Below are positions 5,712 through 7,594 of a DNA stretch of 7,594 bases, piece after piece; within the stretch, counting starts at the first letter, position 1, and each line of letters starts with the position of its first letter. A program made the position numbers and the translations under genes. Source of the DNA: Limisphaerales bacterium (GTDB lineage: Bacteria > Verrucomicrobiota > Verrucomicrobiae > Limisphaerales > UBA11358); contig PLZL01000243.1 in NCBI GenBank assembly GCA_003152145.1, positions 2,427-10,020 on the forward strand. Direction: 5' to 3'. The notes beneath the pieces are model-generated. The model saw only the letters and a program-made list of their open reading frames with translations. It was not told the DNA's origin and did not search any database.

Positions 5712-7451
5712 ATGAGCGCCAAACTCCTGTTGTTAATCCTTCCAAGTCTGCTTGGCATTGCTGAATGTGGTCGCGCTCAAGACGTCACGAACAAGCCCGC
5801 GATTTTCGTCGTCGGCGACTCGACGGCGAAAAACTCCGGCAAAGGAAAAAATGGGGAGCCAATGGTCGGCTGGGGCACCCCCATCACAAATCTTTTTGAT
5901 CCCGAAAAGGTTGTCATCAAGAATGTGGGCCACGCCGGGAAATCGAGCCGCGCTTATTACGACGGGGACTGGCCCAATGTGCTCCCGCAAATCAAGGCAG
6001 GCGACTTCGTGCTGCTGGTCTTTGGCATCAATGACGGTTCCACTCCTCCGGGTCTCGGCGACGAAACTGTCATGCGAAATGACCAACCCGTCCATACCTA
6101 CGGCTGGTATATGTCGAAGATGGCCACCGATGCGCAGGAAAAGGGCGCCCGTGTTTTTTTGCTGACTGTCACCACGCGCAACATCTGGAACAATCCGAAA
6201 GTGAAGTTCACCGATGCGACACCGGTCGGTCCGCTGCCCGCCGACTACGATCCCAAGCAGGACAAAATCGAACGCGGCACCGGCAATGGCAGATTCACGC
6301 AATGGACGAAGGACATCGGCCAGAAGTTGCATCTGCCGGTGTTCGACCTCACGGACTTCTGCGCCGGCAAATGCGAAGCGATGGGCCGCGAGGAAGTGAA
6401 CAAACTTTACAGCGATCACAACCATACTTACATGCCCGGCGCGGAAATCGTCGCCACTTCCATCGTCTCCGGCCTCAAGGCTTTCAATAATAGTCCGTTC
6501 ATCCCGCTGCTTTCGGACAAGGGCAAGGCCCTTGAAACCGCCGATGCCAAATTTGTGAGCGACAATGCAGTGCTGGCGCCGATCCAAATCAGCGACGTGC
6601 CGCGCAACACGCAAATGGGCAATCCGCCCGCGCCGGACGGCGCTCCGGGCGATGGCAACTACTTCCCGCCCACGCCCGCGAATCCCGCGCTGCCGACCTT
6701 GTGGCTCATTGGCGACTCGACGGTGCGCAACGGCACACTGGGCGACGGCTCCAACATGGGACAGTGGGGCTGGGGCGCGCCGATTGTGATGGACTTCGAC
6801 CTTGATAAAATCAACGTGGTCAACCGCGCCTTCGGAGGCACCAGCAGCCGCAGTTTTTACACCGGTTTCTTCTGGCAGAACCTGCGGCCACAAATCAAAA
6901 AGAGCGATTTCCTAATCCTGCAATTCGGGGCGAATGATAATGGGGGCGCCAGCGGCAAAGGCATTGGGCCGGAGACCCAAAATGTCGTGAGGGCTGGCAA
7001 GACAGAAACGGTCCATACCTTCGGCTGGTATTTGCAGCAGTATGTGAATGAAACCCGCGATCAAGGCGCCATCCCAATCATCTGCTCGCTGACGCCTCGC
7101 AAAAATTGGACGGATGACGGCCATTTTCGGCGGGACAACACCACTCATGCCGCCTGGGCTGCCGAAATCGCGAGGACGAACGACGCCCCATTTGTGGACC
7201 TTTATGAACTGATTGCACGCAAGTATGAGAGCCTCGGCACGAACGAAATGGGCAAGCTTTACGTGCCTTCGCCAAGGGAAAAACTCCACTCCGGTTGGGA
7301 CGGCGCCGTCATCAATTCCGAGTGCGTCGTCGCCGGGTTGAACGGATTGGCAGAAAATCCGCTCGCGCCATTCGTGTCTGCCCGCGGCAGGGCGGTTGCG
7401 CCCGTCGTTCTTACCCCGACCGTCCCGGCACCGGCAGCCAGTCATGAATAG
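5712..7451 (+). CDS. Secreted tandem SGNH-hydrolase protein, two rhamnogalacturonan acetylesterase-like domains
   Basis: Exported 579-residue protein predicted to remove acetyl esters from pectin or hemicellulose. Residues 1-22 form a signal peptide (Lys4, Leu-rich core, possible cut after A22); C19 does not fit a lipobox. Domain 1 (about 30-255) has all SGNH blocks: GDS with S37, GKSSR (76-80), GIND (105-108) and D235-H-N-H238. After a Pro/Gly-rich linker (about 290-327), domain 2 (about 328-543) repeats them: GDS with S336, GGTSSR (375-380), GAND (406-409), and E523-K-L-H526, where Glu replaces the expected Asp. Both copies share VHT[YF]GWY (127-133 and 434-440), supporting internal duplication. 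Known rhamnogalacturonan acetylesterases usually have a single such domain of about 230 residues. The tail (560-579) is Pro/Ala-rich and has no anchor. It follows the catabolic genes by 28 bases. Fold is firm; substrate is inferred from the nearest family. Confidence 0.88.
   Translation: MSAKLLLLILPSLLGIAECGRAQDVTNKPAIFVVGDSTAKNSGKGKNGEPMVGWGTPITNLFDPEKVVIKNVGHAGKSSRAYYDGDWPNVLPQIKAGDFVLLVFGINDGSTPPGLGDETVMRNDQPVHTYGWYMSKMATDAQEKGARVFLLTVTTRNIWNNPKVKFTDATPVGPLPADYDPKQDKIERGTGNGRFTQWTKDIGQKLHLPVFDLTDFCAGKCEAMGREEVNKLYSDHNHTYMPGAEIVATSIVSGLKAFNNSPFIPLLSDKGKALETADAKFVSDNAVLAPIQISDVPRNTQMGNPPAPDGAPGDGNYFPPTPANPALPTLWLIGDSTVRNGTLGDGSNMGQWGWGAPIVMDFDLDKINVVNRAFGGTSSRSFYTGFFWQNLRPQIKKSDFLILQFGANDNGGASGKGIGPETQNVVRAGKTETVHTFGWYLQQYVNETRDQGAIPIICSLTPRKNWTDDGHFRRDNTTHAAWAAEIARTNDAPFVDLYELIARKYESLGTNEMGKLYVPSPREKLHSGWDGAVINSECVVAGLNGLAENPLAPFVSARGRAVAPVVLTPTVPAPAASHE
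5799..6476 (+). repeat. First copy of the internal SGNH domain duplication
   Basis: Encodes residues 30-255 of the tandem esterase. It matches the second copy block for block at protein level: GDST, W-G-W/W-G-T-P, SSRxxY/SSRxFY, FGxNDxG, VHTxGWY, L-Y and the terminal DxxH/ExxH block. At DNA level most of it has diverged, but GTCCATACCT(A/T)CGGCTGGTAT at 6090-6110 differs from 7011-7031 at one base in 21. This copy keeps the full Ser-Asp-His set. Confidence 0.75.
6693..7340 (+). repeat. Second copy of the internal SGNH domain duplication
   Basis: Encodes residues 328-543 of the tandem esterase. GDST, GQWGWG, GGTSSRSFY, FGANDNGG and VHTFGWY are kept. The final block reads E-K-L-H-S instead of D-x-x-H-T (bases 7278-7289), so the catalytic Asp position is Glu. 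It lacks the stretch corresponding to about residues 165-195 of the first copy and is thus slightly shorter around that loop. Confidence 0.75.
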
Positions 7452-7477
7452 TCCCCAAAAACCATTGAATTGTTCCT

Positions 7478-7594
7478 ATGAAAAAAACCATAACTCTCGC
7501 GGCACTTGGCATCTTATTTGCCTGCTGCGCCGGCGCGGCGGATTCCGCGACCAATCCGCCCGCTGCATTTCCCGTCGCCATCCATGTGGACGCG
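7478..7594 (+). CDS. Exported protein, N-terminus only (cut by window end)
   Basis: An ATG at 7478, 26 bases after the esterase stop, opens a frame that runs to the window end (39 codons). It begins M-K-K-T, followed by a hydrophobic core (residues 5-18) and an AGAA-D region, a good signal peptidase I site near residue 20-21. C16 and C17 lie in the core, and a lipoprotein reading (F14-A-C16) is weaker but not excluded. The mature part visible is rich in Ala and Pro, then PVAIHVDA. That ending resembles the start of secreted glycoside hydrolases of the GH39 type, but eight residues prove nothing. Same strand and close spacing suggest cotranscription with the esterase gene and a polysaccharide-related job. 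Confidence 0.65.
   Translation, partial: MKKTITLAALGILFACCAGAADSATNPPAAFPVAIHVDA

Noticed and set aside
5755..5771. Lipoprotein signal at Cys19 of the esterase
   Set aside because: The residue before the Cys is Glu, which does not fit a lipobox; ordinary signal peptidase I cleavage near A22 is more likely.
5733..6893. 386-codon open frame on the minus strand opposite the esterase
   Set aside because: Antisense to a protein with intact SGNH blocks; no motif, signal peptide or sensible start context.
1..7594. CRISPR array, tRNA, rRNA, insertion sequence or phage-type genes
   Set aside because: No direct repeat series, tRNA-like clover or CCA end, transposase or terminal inverted repeats seen on either strand; nearly every base is within a metabolic gene.

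Overview
The window reads as a piece of a GC-rich bacterial genome (around 60% by eye) from a plant-polysaccharide degrader. Gene style suggests Verrucomicrobiota or a related PVC-group lineage: mostly no Shine-Dalgarno, sugar-acid catabolic enzymes next to secreted SGNH esterases, and many Lys/Asn codons in an otherwise GC-rich gene set. This placement is an inference from gene content, not from a marker gene. All seven genes lie on the + strand and are tightly packed (gaps of 4-28 bases and one 4-base overlap), so they could form one transcription unit. No stretch over 30 bases lacks a gene, and I see no convincing promoter, terminator, RNA gene, mobile element or CRISPR array.

Layout: (1) 1-1020, the 3' three-quarters of an MFS transporter of the anion:cation symporter type (hexuronate/glucarate-like). 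(2) 1028-2206, an enolase-superfamily acid-sugar dehydratase of the mandelate racemase subgroup. (3) 2203-3204, a fumarylacetoacetase-fold protein of the GguC/AraD1 type. (4) 3209-4081, a beta-hydroxyacid dehydrogenase of the 3-hydroxyisobutyrate dehydrogenase/GarR type. (5) 4100-5683, an aldehyde dehydrogenase of the alpha-ketoglutaric semialdehyde dehydrogenase type. (6) 5712-7451, a secreted protein with two tandem SGNH (rhamnogalacturonan acetylesterase-like) domains. (7) 7478-end, the first 39 codons of another exported protein.

How they could work together (inference): the transporter brings in a sugar acid and the enolase-family enzyme dehydrates it to a 2-keto-3-deoxy acid. The FAH-fold protein removes a second water to give alpha-ketoglutaric semialdehyde, and the aldehyde dehydrogenase oxidises that to alpha-ketoglutarate. 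This is the non-phosphorylative (Weimberg/Dahms-like) pentonate logic; the archaeal D-arabinose route also uses an enolase-superfamily dehydratase followed by an FAH-fold dehydratase. The beta-hydroxyacid dehydrogenase has no obvious slot in that route and is the main open question. The secreted esterase and the following exported protein would release substrate from pectin or hemicellulose outside the cytoplasm.

The points most worth a second look are the assembled pathway with its extra dehydrogenase, the duplicated esterase whose second copy has Glu in place of the catalytic-block Asp, and the Asp-to-Glu change at the presumed metal-binding position of the FAH-fold protein. I see no sign of a wholly new kind of system such as a defence or mobile system; this is a metabolic locus.
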